A DNA stretch of 64,000 nt from Bacillota bacterium. GTDB taxonomy: Bacteria; Bacillota; Clostridia; Christensenellales; Aristaeellaceae. Positions 16,822 to 25,596 of the stretch are shown one piece after another. The DNA is taken from NCBI GenBank assembly GCA_023459275.1, contig JAEWVC010000019.1, positions 101,017-165,016 of the forward strand, written 5' to 3'. Positions within the stretch are counted from its first letter, which is position 1, and each line of letters opens with the position of its first letter. The notes beneath the pieces are model-generated. The model saw only the letters and a program-made list of their open reading frames with translations. It made no database searches and was not told where the DNA came from. The translations under genes were made by a program, and so were the position numbers.

Positions 16822-17862
16822 TCACTCCCGGTTTTCGGGAAAGGTGACCGCCGCCACCGCCCAGCCCGTATTGTCCATGGATCCTTCATAGGCGCAGCCT
16901 TCGGGCAGTGAAAAGGATGCGCTACCTTCCCAAGGCTTGGCCAGAACGGCATAGCGGGGGATCCCGTTTTCATAATAGGTAATGCCGCCCGCTCCCCGCA
17001 AAAAAGTCAAGTAATCCTCAAAATTAAGGCCCAGCGCGCGCATTACCGTGCTGTGGGCCACCCCAACATACCGGAAATGATAGGCCTCGTCCTGATAGGG
17101 CGGGGCTGCTTTTTCGCCGTAACGGTGGATGAAGCCGAACCGCCAGGCGCTGTCAAGCAGCAGCCGCCCTTCCGGGGATTCGCTCAAAAGCGCCTGATCC
17201 GGCGCCACATTGAAGCCCCTGGCGATGCGGATGTCCGCCACATAGGGCAGCTGATGCTCGCTTTCACCCGGCGCGGACACCTCCGCGGCCGCCCGTTCCG
17301 CCGCCTCGGCAAGCGGCATGGCCTGGGCGTACTGCCCAAGCCGCTCCATCTGCAATGCCAACTGTTGGGCATTGGAGCGGCTCCCTTCCCAAACAAGCCA
17401 GCAGGTAACGCCTTGCCCGCGGCCCAGATCAAACAGCTCCTTCAGCGCGGCAATCACCTGCGCGTCTGTGACATGCGCCATGGAACGGACGGCGATTTTT
17501 CCCTCCCCCATGGCGGCAATGCTCAGGGTGTTGGGCGGCGGCGCGTTTTCAGGCATGGGATGATCCTTGTCGATAAGCAGCAATTTCCCCGCCCACAGCG
17601 TTTCCTCACTGAAAATGGTGTCCTTGAGGGGCCACCCTTCCGGCAGCCCCTTGCGCAGGTCACCAGGCAGCTTCGCTGCGGGCGTTGCGGCCGCGGGGAT
17701 AGGCTCCGGCGTGACCTCTGCGGAGGCGTATGTTTCCTCAGTGGGGCCGGGGATCAGGAAAGCTGCCGGCAGCACCCCCAGCAAAAGGATGGCCGCCGCC
17801 AGCAAAATGCTCCTGTATGCCCCCCGCCGCCTTCCGGGCGGTGGAAATCCCGCCATCAGCAT
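16822..17862 (-). CDS. VanY/DacB-type D-alanyl-D-alanine carboxypeptidase
   Basis: 346 residues: N-terminal membrane anchor (about 18-38), a Pro/Ala linker, then an M15B peptidase domain. The motif set is complete: GSRSNAQQ, SEHQ...AD with zinc ligands His203 and Asp210, and EAYHFRYVG with catalytic Glu259 and zinc ligand His262 (Tyr replaces the usual Trp in ExWH). It would trim the terminal D-Ala from peptidoglycan stem peptides outside the membrane. No vancomycin-resistance genes are nearby, so a wall-maturation role is more likely. The ATG has AAGGGG upstream. Confidence 0.85.
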   Translation of the reverse strand: MLMAGFPPPGRRRGAYRSILLAAAILLLGVLPAAFLIPGPTEETYASAEVTPEPIPAAATPAAKLPGDLRKGLPEGWPLKDTIFSEETLWAGKLLLIDKDHPMPENAPPPNTLSIAAMGEGKIAVRSMAHVTDAQVIAALKELFDLGRGQGVTCWLVWEGSRSNAQQLALQMERLGQYAQAMPLAEAAERAAAEVSAPGESEHQLPYVADIRIARGFNVAPDQALLSESPEGRLLLDSAWRFGFIHRYGEKAAPPYQDEAYHFRYVGVAHSTVMRALGLNFEDYLTFLRGAGGITYYENGIPRYAVLAKPWEGSASFSLPEGCAYEGSMDNTGWAVAAVTFPENRE

Positions 17863-17964
17863 AACTGCATCCCCTTTTCTTAACCGTGATGATCCTATTA
17901 TTGTCCTTGGAAAGGGGCTTCATGCATGCCTTCTTTTATATTGTAAATGTTTGCCGGTGTTTCC

Positions 17965-17993
17965 TTGCACGGGGTGTTCCGATATGGTAAAAT
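17965..17993 (+). promoter_or_regulatory. Promoter for the paired secreted-protein genes
   Basis: TTGCAC (17965-17970) and TAAAAT (17988-17993) with a 17-base spacer, about 60 bases before the ATG at 18053. Confidence 0.55.
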
Positions 17994-18052
17994 GCATGCA
18001 TATGAAGTCAGGCTGCGGCGGAAAAAAGCCCGGCCGGATGGGAGTTTTGTCA

Positions 18053-19594
18053 ATGCGCCGTCAGGGTTTGTTGTGGCTGTTTCTCCTTCTGCCGTGCCTT
18101 TTTTTTGCCGGCCCGGCATTGGGCGAATCCACCTATTCCTTCGATTCGGAAGGGATCAGGCTGTATATTCCGGAGGACTGGCAGGCGCTGACCCTTGCGA
18201 ACCTAAGCGGGCGGGAAACGCAAATTGCCGCCTTGGGCACCACCCAGGAGGCGCTGAAGGCCAGTTTTCTTGCGGATGGCACGCTGCTGGAAGCCTTCCC
18301 GCCGGAGGGCGGACAGGTTTTTGTTAAGTCAAAGCCGCTCCCCGAGGGGACCGGCACCCAGGACGCTTACGCCATGACGGCACAGCAAAGGGAAGCTTTC
18401 CTTCTGGCCGTGGCAAGGGCCGGGGGATTTGCCCATGGTGCCTGGTCCGACGTGCTGCCGGAGTTTGCGGTATTTAGGGGGAGCGCATCCCTCCAGGCCC
18501 TTTCGGTAAACACGGTCACCTATGCCACGGCGCGCTATGGGCAAATGTACCTGGTTTCCATGAATGTCATCGGCCGGGATGTTTCCGCGGCGGATGAAGC
18601 GGCGCTTTTGAAGGCCGCATCCTCCCTTCTGTTCCTGGGCGCACGGCTGACGGCCGCGCCGGAAACGACGCCCATGCCCCGGGCCGCCCTGGACCCGAAT
18701 CCCACGCCAACCCCCGTTCCCGCCGAGATCCGGGTGGCCCGGAACGATACCTATCTCGAACTGGATTATGCCCCTTCCACCTCCAGCGTATCAAAGCTCA
18801 CGCTTACCGGCACCACCGAGCCCAACACACCGCTTCGGTACTACGTCAACAACAAGGGGTATGAACGGTTCACCGCCGATGGGGAGGGCCGCTTCACCAT
18901 CTATGTCCGAACGCTGGCAAAAGGTAAAAATGTGGTGGCCGTCCACGCCATCGGCGAAAACGGCTATGGGGTGGTCAACTTTACCGTAGTGCTTGACCAG
19001 GCACGCTCCCCCCTGGCCGTCACGGAATTCCCGAAAGGGATCGCCGGTGCAAGCGCCGTGATCACGGGCTCCGTGCTCCCGGGGTCCACGGTGAAGGTAA
19101 TGCAAAAATCAAAGACGTACACGGCCCAGGTAGCGGAGGATGGCGGCTTTGCCTGTGAAATTCCCCTGAACAAACTGGGCGAGAACGCCTTTACCGTGCG
19201 CGCTGAGACGCCGGGCTACCTGCGGAGCGACGAAAGCGTCGTGATATCGCGGGTGCTAAGTGACGCAGACCAGCAGGCCGCCTTTTTGAAAAAGGTGAAA
19301 ACCGTAGCCTACGATAAGCTGATGGACAAGCCCACAAAATACGCCGGCTACGCCGTCCGGTTCAAGGGGCGGGTGCTCTCCCTTTCCGGAAGCCTTGGCC
19401 AGCCTCTGGCCGTGGTTGAGACTGAAAGCGGCGTTGTGGCGGTATCCTGCCAGGACCTTGGCGGGCTTGAGATTAACAAGGAAATCGACGCACTGTGCGA
19501 GCTTACGGGCGTGCTTCGCACCGTCAGCCTGGGCGGAGAAACGCGCTCCGTGCCGGAGGCGGACCTCCGCTGGCTTCTTTCCAATGGGCAATGA
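18053..19594 (+). CDS. Secreted protein with tandem Ig-like domains, paralog 1
   Basis: 513 residues from ATG 18053 (GGGAG 8 bases upstream). A classic signal peptide ends near residue 24 (LLLPCLFFAGPALG). Residues 25-210 form a PsbP-like or stress-type domain beginning with YSFDSEGIRLYIPEDW; after a Pro/Thr linker come two bacterial Ig-like repeats (about 225-400) containing LTLTGTTEPNTPLRYYVN and ITGSVLPGSTVKV; the last 100 residues look like a small beta-barrel (KYAGYAVRFKGRVLS). The next gene has the same architecture. No sortase or lipobox signal, so probably released or wall-associated. Function unknown. Confidence 0.75.
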   Translation: MRRQGLLWLFLLLPCLFFAGPALGESTYSFDSEGIRLYIPEDWQALTLANLSGRETQIAALGTTQEALKASFLADGTLLEAFPPEGGQVFVKSKPLPEGTGTQDAYAMTAQQREAFLLAVARAGGFAHGAWSDVLPEFAVFRGSASLQALSVNTVTYATARYGQMYLVSMNVIGRDVSAADEAALLKAASSLLFLGARLTAAPETTPMPRAALDPNPTPTPVPAEIRVARNDTYLELDYAPSTSSVSKLTLTGTTEPNTPLRYYVNNKGYERFTADGEGRFTIYVRTLAKGKNVVAVHAIGENGYGVVNFTVVLDQARSPLAVTEFPKGIAGASAVITGSVLPGSTVKVMQKSKTYTAQVAEDGGFACEIPLNKLGENAFTVRAETPGYLRSDESVVISRVLSDADQQAAFLKKVKTVAYDKLMDKPTKYAGYAVRFKGRVLSLSGSLGQPLAVVETESGVVAVSCQDLGGLEINKEIDALCELTGVLRTVSLGGETRSVPEADLRWLLSNGQ

Positions 19595-19615
19595 TCCGAA
19601 AGGGTGGTGTTTTCC

Positions 19616-21199
19616 ATGCGCAAAACCGTATTCCTCCTGATCTTAGCAGGGCTGTGCCTTGCAGCCCTGCCGGGCCTGTGCCAGGTGTTGACGTTTGAAA
19701 ACATATTGGCAACGGTGGAGATCCCGGACTCCTACACCATCCTGACGCCAGACAACATGGAAAACTATGTTTCTTTCCTGCAAAGCAAGGGAACGGCAGT
19801 GGACGTGATGCTGCAAACCTTCGAAGCGGAGGGCATTCTGGTGCAGGCCTACGGCCCGGAGGGCGACACCTGCCTGCAGATCAGCGCGCTGAACGACCTG
19901 GACGCGCAGACTTATTTCGACATTGACCAGCACACTTCCACCGACCGGGCCAGATACCGCCGGGCGCATCTGGACGGCGACGCCTACAAGGCGCTGGGTG
20001 TCTCCTACGACAGTGCCGAGTGGCGCAACACCACAGCCTACGGGCGATTTTTGATGCTCAAATATGTTCAGCGCATTGGCGGCGCTGTGGACCACCGGGG
20101 TTTTGCCAGGCGTACCATCCGCAATGGTTATACCATCACCGTGGATTACCAGGTGTACGGCCGCTCTCTGGCCAGCAAGGACAACAACGCGCTGAACAAG
20201 GTCATGGATACCTGGCACTTCACCTCCGTGCTGCCCCTGCCGGGCACGGATGCCGAAGGAGGCGCCGGCGCCGGCGCCGTCACCCCCACCACAGCCAGCA
20301 CCACCACCGCCACCCTGCGGACCGCCGTCACCGGGATGCCTCCTACCGAGACGAACGCTGCCTCCTTCACGGTGAAGGGCAAAACCACACCCGGCGCGGA
20401 GGTTATCGGTTCCGTGCTGCGCATGAACACCGCCGAACCCCTGCTGATAGATGATACCGCCGATAGATCGGGAAATTTTTCCCTCGCCGTCAAGCTGCCC
20501 CAGGAGGGCGTATATGTCATGGTGCTCACCGTTACGGTAAACGGCGAGGCTGTGGAAGAAATCAGCCTGCCTGAAATCACCTACAACAAAGGGCTGCTGC
20601 CCGTGACCTTTGACGAGGCCTTCCCCAGCCAGCTTACCTCCGACAAGCTGGTCATCTCCGGCAAAAGCGTCAGCGGGGCTGTGGTGCAATGCCTGGTCAA
20701 CGGCGAAAACACGCAAAAGCGCGTGGGCAGCAACGGCAAATTTTCTTTTTCTATTAGTACCGCCAAGGAAGGCGACTATTCCTTTGTGCTGGTGTTCACC
20801 AAGAAGGGGCTGGATGACCAGCGGTTCAGCTTTACCGCCACCAGGGAATGGAGCGACAGCGAGCTTCGGGAAAAGGTCAAGGCGGAGGCCATCAAGCCTG
20901 CCCACACCGTTTTGACATCCAAGATCAACGGCTATACGGGCCGCGTGATGGGCTATACGGCCTATGTGACCAAAATCGAACAGACCGGCGACGGCGGCTG
21001 GCAAGTGTACATGGCCTTCCGCAAGGTCAACTCCGTGTACCGGGACCTCATCATCGTCATGGCGGATACGGAGCCTCCCGTGATGGTGGACTCCAAAGCG
21101 AAGATGTACGGCCGCTGTACCGGCATGTACCTGGTGCAGGATGTGAGCGGCTCCACGGAATATCCGTCCTTTGATCTACTTTTCTGGGACAATGAATAA
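19616..21199 (+). CDS. Secreted protein with tandem Ig-like domains, paralog 2
   Basis: 527 residues. ATG 19616 is preferred over the in-frame GTG at 19604 because that GTG lies inside the AAAGGGTGG ribosome site. Signal peptide to about residue 22, then the same order as its upstream neighbour: an N-terminal domain of about 190 residues (FENILATVEIPDSYTIL), a Thr/Ala-rich linker, two Ig-like repeats (FTVKGKTTPGAEVIGSV, LVISGKSVSGAVVQCLV) and a C-terminal beta domain (INGYTGRVMGYTAYVTKIEQ). Only 21 bases separate the two genes, so they are co-expressed, perhaps as a heteromeric surface complex. Confidence 0.75.
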   Translation: MRKTVFLLILAGLCLAALPGLCQVLTFENILATVEIPDSYTILTPDNMENYVSFLQSKGTAVDVMLQTFEAEGILVQAYGPEGDTCLQISALNDLDAQTYFDIDQHTSTDRARYRRAHLDGDAYKALGVSYDSAEWRNTTAYGRFLMLKYVQRIGGAVDHRGFARRTIRNGYTITVDYQVYGRSLASKDNNALNKVMDTWHFTSVLPLPGTDAEGGAGAGAVTPTTASTTTATLRTAVTGMPPTETNAASFTVKGKTTPGAEVIGSVLRMNTAEPLLIDDTADRSGNFSLAVKLPQEGVYVMVLTVTVNGEAVEEISLPEITYNKGLLPVTFDEAFPSQLTSDKLVISGKSVSGAVVQCLVNGENTQKRVGSNGKFSFSISTAKEGDYSFVLVFTKKGLDDQRFSFTATREWSDSELREKVKAEAIKPAHTVLTSKINGYTGRVMGYTAYVTKIEQTGDGGWQVYMAFRKVNSVYRDLIIVMADTEPPVMVDSKAKMYGRCTGMYLVQDVSGSTEYPSFDLLFWDNE

Positions 21200-21322
21200 A
21201 GCCTGCTTCCGGGCACCGGCAACCTTCGCATTCGGTTAGCCGGACAGCCGCAATCTATCTCCCTTATGCTGCTTAAAAAACGAATCTTGCTTTTATCCGT
21301 GCCCGCGCCGGGGGGAAATGCA

Positions 21323-22090
21323 TCATGCACTTTTCTTCCGGCTTTTTTCCGTCCCCATGCCACGCCTGGCGGCCAACTCCCACGGCAGGTACATCAGCAG
21401 CCAAAAACCGGATACCATCAAAACCAGCAGCCCAATGTACCCCGGCCATCCTACCCACTGGTCAAACAGTGCGATAGGCGTATCCTCGGGGGCAAAGCGC
21501 AGGAACATATAATTGCTTTGAAGCAAAAAATTCAGCCCGAAACAGCAAGCCGCCAAGCTTACAAGCGCCGCGAGATTTTGGGGGAGCATGCGCATCCGGG
21601 GCCGGAAACCCTCCCCCGTGATCAAAAACAGCGGCACCAGAACAAGCAGCGCGTGGATGGCAATACTTTGCAAATATTGCAAGTTCATCAGGGGATAGCC
21701 GCTGGGTTCGGGGGTCAGCAGCGCCATGGCTGCGCCGGGCAGCCCGGCGGCGTAAGCAAATTCCTTAAAAAAAGGTCTGTCCGTATATACCGCCAGGAAA
21801 TCCACCAGGATCATCACACCGCACAGGTGCACCGGCAGGTGCCGGGCCAGCTCATAATGGCCGATGGCCAGCAGCCACACTGTCCGTAGGGCCTCCAGCA
21901 TCACGATGGCCCACGCCGTGCCGCGCAAAACCTTCCTGCGCGTCCTCCCCCCCAGGCGGCGGTAGGCCAGGACCGCAAGGAGTATCAAGGCAATGGTTAC
22001 GGACAGCCAGGCAAGGTGCGCGGCGGAAAAATTCTTAACCGCCAGGCCCTGAGGGATATCCGCGTCATAAGTGAAGAAATACGCAAACAA
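21323..22090 (-). CDS. YwaF-like (TIGR02206 family) integral membrane protein
   Basis: 255 residues with about seven membrane segments and the family patterns LPVHLCGVMILVD and the Pro-rich TPEPSGYPLMN loop. Members are widespread in Bacillota, always polytopic and of unknown function. Translation begins at TTG 22090 with GAGGAGG 7 bases upstream. A good promoter (22138-22165, minus) lies just in front; the gene stands alone. Confidence 0.8.
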   Translation of the reverse strand: MFAYFFTYDADIPQGLAVKNFSAAHLAWLSVTIALILLAVLAYRRLGGRTRRKVLRGTAWAIVMLEALRTVWLLAIGHYELARHLPVHLCGVMILVDFLAVYTDRPFFKEFAYAAGLPGAAMALLTPEPSGYPLMNLQYLQSIAIHALLVLVPLFLITGEGFRPRMRMLPQNLAALVSLAACCFGLNFLLQSNYMFLRFAPEDTPIALFDQWVGWPGYIGLLVLMVSGFWLLMYLPWELAARRGMGTEKSRKKSA

Positions 22091-22137
22091 GCAAAACCCT
22101 CCTCTTCCTGAGCCCTACGCTGCCCACACTTTCGTCC

Positions 22138-22165
22138 ATTGTACAGGACAGCCGCAGGAAGTCAA
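22138..22165 (-). promoter_or_regulatory. Promoter for the YwaF-like gene
   Basis: On the minus strand TTGACT (22160-22165) and TACAAT (22138-22143) with a 16-base spacer. Confidence 0.6.
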
Positions 22166-22206
22166 TAGCTGTCAGTCGGCCAAAGCGACATTTGGCGCAT
22201 ATGCCA

Positions 22207-22235
22207 TTGAATTGGGGAGCCCGCGGTGCTATCAT
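22207..22235 (+). promoter_or_regulatory. Promoter for the zinc-ribbon gene
   Basis: TTGAAT (22207-22212) and TATCAT (22230-22235), spacer 17, with a TGC extension before the -10. Confidence 0.65.
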
Positions 22236-22268
22236 GCGATGGAACAAAGTTGAAAGAGGTGTGTGCAA

Positions 22269-22484
22269 ATGGATCAGGAGCAGAGGCAGTACGTATGCCC
22301 CAAATGCGGAAACAAGCAGTACGAATCCGACCAGTTCCAGGCCACAGGCGGAAATTTCGCAAAGCTGTTCGATGTGCAGAACAAAAAGTTCATCACTCTT
22401 TCTTGCATCCAGTGCGGCTACACAGAGCTGTACAGGGCGCAGACCAGCACGGGGATGAATATTCTGGATTTCCTGTTCAAGTAA
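22269..22484 (+). CDS. Small zinc-ribbon protein
   Basis: 71 residues from ATG 22269 (GAAAGAGGTG upstream; a GTG two codons earlier is also possible). Two CxxC pairs, YVCPKCGNKQY near the start and LSCIQCGYTELY in the second half, form a classical zinc ribbon of the kind annotated as nucleic-acid-binding zinc-finger proteins in Clostridia. Single-gene unit with its own promoter. The final A of its TAA stop is also the first base of the adjacent 160-bp inverted-repeat element, so that element probably inserted right at the end of this gene. Confidence 0.8.
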   Translation: MDQEQRQYVCPKCGNKQYESDQFQATGGNFAKLFDVQNKKFITLSCIQCGYTELYRAQTSTGMNILDFLFK

Positions 22485-22643
22485 TACTATTGTAAAATAC
22501 TATTTCGTCCAACACGGCGAGGAATTTTCGATGCAGGACAAGGAGGCAGAGCGAAGCGTAGCAGCGCTACGCTGAGCGGAAGGTGACACAGTCCTGCGCG
22601 AAAAGAACCGCCGCAACGACGAAATAATATTTGGAAATAGTAT
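22484..22643. mobile_element. 160-bp MITE-like inverted-repeat element, copy 1
   Basis: Terminal inverted repeats of 26 bases (22484-22509 and 22618-22643) begin ATACTATT and end TTTCGTC, with four mismatches. Inside, nested complementary segments (TTTTCG/CGAAAA, GCAGGAC/GTCCTGC, GCGTAGC/GCTACGC) let nearly the whole element fold into one long hairpin. No coding capacity. An element of exactly the same length and layout is at 39831-39990. A non-autonomous transposon moved by a transposase elsewhere in the genome is the simplest reading. Confidence 0.75.
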
Positions 22644-22646
22644 AAC

Positions 22647-22719
22647 GCAAAGCGCCGGACACTGTCCTGAAGTCGGGGAACGGCTTGTTCCCCTTCAGGC
22701 CATGCTGCCGGCGCTTTGC
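22647..22719. other. Structured inverted repeat with nested hairpin
   Basis: GCAAAGCGCCGG (22647-22658) pairs perfectly with CCGGCGCTTTGC (22708-22719). Inside sit CCTGAA/TTCAGG and a GGGGAAC/GTTCCCC stem. No T run follows on either strand, so it is not a standard terminator, although it lies downstream of livF (minus) and could slow polymerase or stabilise the 3' end of the liv message. Confidence 0.6.
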
Positions 22720-22766
22720 GGAGGATTGATCTGTCCGGGCCGGGGCATCATCCCCTGCTGCTTTTC

Positions 22767-23483
22767 TTATCCCAGATAGGCTTCCTTCACCACATCGTTC
22801 TTCAGCAGCTCCCGGCCCGTGCCGGTGAGGGTGATGGACCCGGTCTGCAGCACATAGCCCCGATGGGACACCTTCAGGGCTTTTTTGGCGTTCTGCTCCA
22901 CCAGAAGGATGGTGATCCCCGCCTTGTTCAATTGCACGATGGATTCAAAGATCAGCTCCACCAGCATGGGTGCCAGGCCCATACTGGGTTCGTCCATCAA
23001 AAGCAGGGTGGGTTCGCTCATCAATGCGCGGCCAATGGCCAGCATCTGCTGCTCACCGCCGGATAGCGTGCCGCCCCGTTGGCGGAAGCGTTCCTTGAGG
23101 CGCGGGAAGGTGGCATACACCCGCTCGAAGCTTGCGGCGATCCTTTTCCCGTCCTTCACCCGGAAAGCGCCCATTTGAAGGTTTTCCTCCACGGTCAGGG
23201 CGGGAAAAATCTTCCGGCCCTCAGGCACTTGGGCGATGCCAAGGCCTACCACCTCATGGGCGGGCAGGCGGCTGATGACGCCACCCTTATATACAACGCG
23301 CCCCGTAACCGGGGTGAGCTGGGAGGAGATGGTGCGCAGCGTGGTGGACTTCCCCGCGCCGTTGGAGCCGATGAGCGTCACGATCTCTCCGGTCTTCACC
23401 TCGAAGCTGATGTCACGCAAAGCATGGATTTTCCCGTAGAAGGTATTCACACCTTCCAAGGCCAGGATGACCTCATCGCTCAT
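22767..23483 (-). CDS. livF: Branched-chain amino acid ABC transporter, ATPase LivF
   Basis: 238 residues, family length. Walker A GSNGAGKST, ABC signature LSGGEQQMLAIGRAL and Walker B LLLMDEPSMGLAP are all present; the MGLAP following Walker B and the KALKVSHRGYVLQTG ending are typical of LivF. With LivG it powers import of branched-chain or related amino acids. Its ATG overlaps the livG stop (ATGA). Last gene of livJ-H-M-G-F. Confidence 0.95.
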   Translation of the reverse strand: MSDEVILALEGVNTFYGKIHALRDISFEVKTGEIVTLIGSNGAGKSTTLRTISSQLTPVTGRVVYKGGVISRLPAHEVVGLGIAQVPEGRKIFPALTVEENLQMGAFRVKDGKRIAASFERVYATFPRLKERFRQRGGTLSGGEQQMLAIGRALMSEPTLLLMDEPSMGLAPMLVELIFESIVQLNKAGITILLVEQNAKKALKVSHRGYVLQTGSITLTGTGRELLKNDVVKEAYLG

Positions 23484-24292
23484 GGCTGCACCCCCATTTC
23501 CAGGAGGTCTTCAAAGTCATCGTCCTCCTTGTCTTCTGCGCCCAGGTACGCCTTGATGACCCGTTCGTTGTTACGGATCTCATCCGGCGTTCCCTCGGCG
23601 ATCTTTTCGCCGTAGTTCAGCACCGTGATCCTGTCGGACAGGCCCATGACCAGCTTCATGTCATGCTCGATGAGCAAAATGGTGGTATCCATCTCGGTCC
23701 GTATGCGCAGGATAAACTGTTTCATGGATTCGGTTTCCTTGGGGTTGAGGCCCGCGGCTGGCTCATCCAGCATCAGCAGCTTGGGCTCAATGGCCAGAGC
23801 CCTGGCGATCTCCAGCCTGCGCTGCTGGCCGTAAGACAAATTCTTGGCCAGCTCCCCCTCCTTGCCGGAAAGACCCACGTAGTCAAGCAGGAACAGCATC
23901 CTGTCGTAGGCTTCCCGCTCCTCCCTGCGCATCCTGGGCAAGCGGAAAACGATGTCGGCAATGTTGGCCTTCATCTGCATGGACCGGCCTACCAGGATAT
24001 TTTCAGCCACCAGCATGTTTTGAAACAGCCGGATATTTTGAAACGTCCTGGCGATTTTGTAGGAAGCCACCTTTTCCGGCGTTAGCTTCACAAGGCTGTG
24101 CCCGTCGAATTTGATGCTGCCGCTGTCCACAGGGTAGTAACCGCTGATCATATTGAAGAAGGTGGTTTTCCCTGCGCCGTTAGGGCCGATAACGCTTACG
24201 ATCTGCCCTTTTTCCATAGAGAAGTCCACGTTGTTGATGGCCGTCAGGCCGCCAAAGGTCTTGGTAAGGCCCTTCACTTCCAGCAAAGCCAT
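23480..24292 (-). CDS. livG: Branched-chain amino acid ABC transporter, ATPase LivG
   Basis: 270 residues. Walker A GPNGAGKTT, signature LSYGQQRRLEIARAL, Walker B LLMLDEPAAGLNPKET and the ISGYYPVDSG loop are LivG hallmarks. The C-terminus has an acidic extension (AEDKEDDDFEDLLEMG) of about 20 residues beyond the usual end. It starts 1 base after livM ends and overlaps livF. Confidence 0.95.
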   Translation of the reverse strand: MALLEVKGLTKTFGGLTAINNVDFSMEKGQIVSVIGPNGAGKTTFFNMISGYYPVDSGSIKFDGHSLVKLTPEKVASYKIARTFQNIRLFQNMLVAENILVGRSMQMKANIADIVFRLPRMRREEREAYDRMLFLLDYVGLSGKEGELAKNLSYGQQRRLEIARALAIEPKLLMLDEPAAGLNPKETESMKQFILRIRTEMDTTILLIEHDMKLVMGLSDRITVLNYGEKIAEGTPDEIRNNERVIKAYLGAEDKEDDDFEDLLEMGVQP

Positions 24293-24293
24293 A

Positions 24294-25595
24294 CTATGCC
24301 CCTCCCTTCGGCGCGGCGGCTTCGGGCTCGGCGCGTTTTTTCAGGCCCAGCTTCTCCTTGATCTGCAATACCCGCTTTTCCGGCAGGATGCCGTTGGGGC
24401 GGAAGATGCACATCAATACCAGGATCAGGCCGAAGATGAGCCTTTCATACTTGGCGGGGTTCAGCCAGGCCGGCAGGTTCAAAACGCCCGAGGTGGTGAG
24501 GTTCGTAAGCCATTCCGATACGTCCTTCAAAATCTGCAACTGCAGCACTACCACCGCCATGGCACCGATGATGACCCCTTTGATGTTTCCGGAACCGCCC
24601 AGGATCACCATGCAGAGGATGACGATGGACTCCATAAAGGTGAAGCTGGTAGGATCGATAAACCTCTGTCTCGCCGCAAAGACTACGCCCATCATGCCGG
24701 CCAGCCCGGCGCCGATGGTAAAGGAGAGCAGCTTCATGCGCACCACCGGGATCCCCATGGTGCGGGCCACCAGTTCATCCTCCCGGATGGCCACCCAGGC
24801 CCGGCCGATACGGGAATTTTGCAGATTCCGCACCACGATCACGGTCAATACAAACAATACCAGCACCACGCCATAGTAGTGCACGGGACGGTCCAGCGTA
24901 AAGCCAAAGAGCATAGGCGGCTGGATGGGCGTGATGCCCATGGGGCCATTGGTTACGTTCACAGGCTTGTTGAGGTTGTTGAACAGCAGGCGGATGATCT
25001 CCGCGAAGCCCAGCGTCACAATGGCCAGATAGTCGCCCTTCAGGCGCAGCACGGGCAGGCCCAGCAGAAAACCCACAAAGCCGGACACCGCCAATGCAAT
25101 GATCAAAAAGAGCCAGAACCAGTTGCCGGACAGAGGGAATCCCCCTCCGGGAATGAAATAGTTCGCCTGGCTGGAAGCAAAGATGGCATAGGTGTACGCG
25201 CCCACCGCGTAAAACGCCGCGTAGCCAAGATTTAAAAGGCCCGTAAACCCTACCACAACGTTCAGGCCCATGGACAGGATGGCGTAGATGCCGATCATGG
25301 TGATCACGCTGGAGAAGATGCCCGAAGTCGCGCCCACGATGGGCATCACCACCGCCAGGTCCACGGCGGCAAGCAGCAGCCGCGTCCAGGCTGGCAGCTT
25401 GATCCTGTTTAAAACCAGCAGGGAAGCAAGAAAGAGGATAAAGGCAACCTTGTTTTCCTTGTCAAAGAGCAGCCACAGCGGCGCCGCCAGGATCGTAAGC
25501 GCCTGCAATACAAAATAGATGCGTTCCTTTTTGGTCAGGCTTTGAAAACGGTAGGAGGAAGCGTCCTTAAGGATGGGCCGCAATTTTCCCGCCAT
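24294..25595 (-). CDS. livM: Branched-chain amino acid ABC transporter, permease LivM
   Basis: 433 residues with about ten membrane segments. The LivM core is clear (LSMGLNVVVGFTGLLNLGYAAFYAVGAY and, later, GGSGNIKGVIIGA). ATG 25595 was chosen because AGAAGGTG precedes it and it follows the livH stop by one base; the frame is open ten codons further upstream. The N-terminal 100 residues and a Lys/Ala-rich tail make it longer than minimal LivM. Confidence 0.94.
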   Translation of the reverse strand: MAGKLRPILKDASSYRFQSLTKKERIYFVLQALTILAAPLWLLFDKENKVAFILFLASLLVLNRIKLPAWTRLLLAAVDLAVVMPIVGATSGIFSSVITMIGIYAILSMGLNVVVGFTGLLNLGYAAFYAVGAYTYAIFASSQANYFIPGGGFPLSGNWFWLFLIIALAVSGFVGFLLGLPVLRLKGDYLAIVTLGFAEIIRLLFNNLNKPVNVTNGPMGITPIQPPMLFGFTLDRPVHYYGVVLVLFVLTVIVVRNLQNSRIGRAWVAIREDELVARTMGIPVVRMKLLSFTIGAGLAGMMGVVFAARQRFIDPTSFTFMESIVILCMVILGGSGNIKGVIIGAMAVVVLQLQILKDVSEWLTNLTTSGVLNLPAWLNPAKYERLIFGLILVLMCIFRPNGILPEKRVLQIKEKLGLKKRAEPEAAAPKGGA

Positions 25596-25596
25596 G

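Noticed and set aside
16822..17862. VanY-like protein as evidence for a glycopeptide-resistance cluster
   Set aside because: No vanHAX, vanR or vanS genes are near; M15 carboxypeptidases are common wall enzymes.
24153..25235. 360-codon plus-strand open frame opposite livM
   Set aside because: Antisense shadow of a clear permease gene; composition dominated by His, Gln and Arg.
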